Source: JBFJWR01 sp041623535 (GTDB taxonomy: Bacteria; Pseudomonadota; Gammaproteobacteria; Pseudomonadales; JBFGWM01). Taken from it: a DNA stretch of 6,970 bases. The DNA is taken from assembly GCA_041623535.1 (NCBI GenBank), contig JBFJWR010000152.1, positions 1-6,970 on the forward strand, in the 5' to 3' direction. Shown here in pieces: positions 6,486 through 6,970 of this stretch. Position 1 is the first letter of the stretch; every line of letters starts with the position of its first letter. Under the pieces are notes generated by a model, which saw only the letters and a list, made by a program, of their open reading frames with translations, was not told the DNA's origin and ran no database searches. The position numbers and the translations under genes are program-made.

Positions 6486-6970
6486 ATGGAAAAATTCAGT
6501 CCGCAAGCACCCCACCGTCAGACGCCCGAGACACGCCGGCTTTCGGAAGCGCTCGTTTACGCGATCGTTGCCCTATCCGCGGCGCCCGGCCTGCTGATTC
6601 TGTTCGGAGTGAACCTCGGCGTAACCGGAACCGGGGCTGATGTGCTGTATGTACCGGCCGCAGACACCACCCAGTTGCACCAACTGCTGCGCGGCAGCTT
6701 CCTGCATACCCTGCTGGAATGGAGTGGTGTCATCATCGGCATCATCTACGCCACATTTTGCCTGCTCGATTACCGCCTGCGCGCCGACCGCGCCGTGCTG
6801 GTGATGGGGGTCGCCCTGCTCTGTGCCGCAGTTACCGACGCGTTCCACACGCTGGCCGCCGACCGCCTGATACTGCACGTGAGCGACAATGCCAATTTCA
6901 TCCCGTTCACCTGGGCACTTTCACGGATGACGAATGTCCTGGTACTGACTTTCGGCATCAGCATCGGCCT
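6486..6970 (+). CDS. Membrane sensor protein with MASE3-like N-terminal domain (partial, 3' end beyond window)
   Basis: The frame stays open to the right edge, giving 161 full codons. A polar N-terminus (MEKFSPQAPHRQ) is followed by hydrophobic segments at about residues 22-44, 72-95, 102-118 and 138-161, so this is a multi-pass membrane region. Conserved-looking polar residues sit at membrane edges: LHTLLEW (His74, Glu78), TDAFHTLAADR (Asp118, His121) and PFTWALSR (Trp143, Arg147). This His-T..E / D..HT / W..xR pattern resembles MASE3-type sensor domains, usually fused to PAS, histidine kinase, GGDEF or EAL modules; the output domain is outside the window and unknown. The start is uncertain. 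In-frame ATGs also occur at 6459 and 6399; none has a strong ribosome site, and 6399 overlaps the candidate gap promoter. The gene is divergent from gap and no convincing promoter for it was found. Confidence 0.75.
   Translation, partial: MEKFSPQAPHRQTPETRRLSEALVYAIVALSAAPGLLILFGVNLGVTGTGADVLYVPAADTTQLHQLLRGSFLHTLLEWSGVIIGIIYATFCLLDYRLRADRAVLVMGVALLCAAVTDAFHTLAADRLILHVSDNANFIPFTWALSRMTNVLVLTFGISIG

Overview
The window is a stretch of a GC-rich (roughly 57-60% by eye) gammaproteobacterial chromosome. It holds most of an nqr operon, a large-type glyceraldehyde-3-phosphate dehydrogenase (GAPDH) gene, and the start of a divergent membrane sensor gene. Proteins from the complete nqr genes resemble the Vibrio/Pseudomonas type along their whole length. 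A GAPDH with a long N-terminal extension next to nqr is also seen in pseudomonads (from memory), so a marine or sodium-using gammaproteobacterium is the best guess. The species cannot be read from the sequence.

Layout, right to left on the minus strand: gap (6363-4915), a 127-nt spacer, then nqrA (4787-3447), nqrB (3443-2226), nqrC (2236-1451), nqrD (1448-786), nqrE (783-169) and the first 47 codons of nqrF (143 to the left edge). The nqr genes are separated by 2 or 3 nt, overlap by 11 nt (B/C), or are 25 nt apart (E/F), so they form one transcription unit. On the plus strand, a gene starting at about 6486 and running off the right edge encodes a multi-pass membrane sensor domain of MASE3-like character.

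NqrA-F form the Na+-translocating NADH:ubiquinone oxidoreductase. NADH is oxidised at NqrF, and electrons pass through its FAD and 2Fe-2S centres, the NqrD/E intramembrane iron-sulfur centre, the covalent FMNs of NqrC and NqrB, and riboflavin to ubiquinone while Na+ is exported. The key residues are visible: SGAT flavinylation motifs in NqrB (Thr231) and NqrC (Thr230), and paired cysteines in NqrD (Cys26, Cys109) and NqrE (Cys26, Cys126). The upstream GAPDH keeps its catalytic Cys291 and His318, but lacks the Asp that usually selects NAD.

The two intergenic regions are short. The gap/nqrA spacer contains several small inverted repeats, a weak hairpin that could be a leaky terminator, and an isolated -10-like box. 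The divergent region (6364-6485) has a plausible gap promoter. No RNA genes, mobile elements, CRISPR or phage features were seen. The window is mainly well-known housekeeping bioenergetics, and I do not see strong evidence of an undescribed system.
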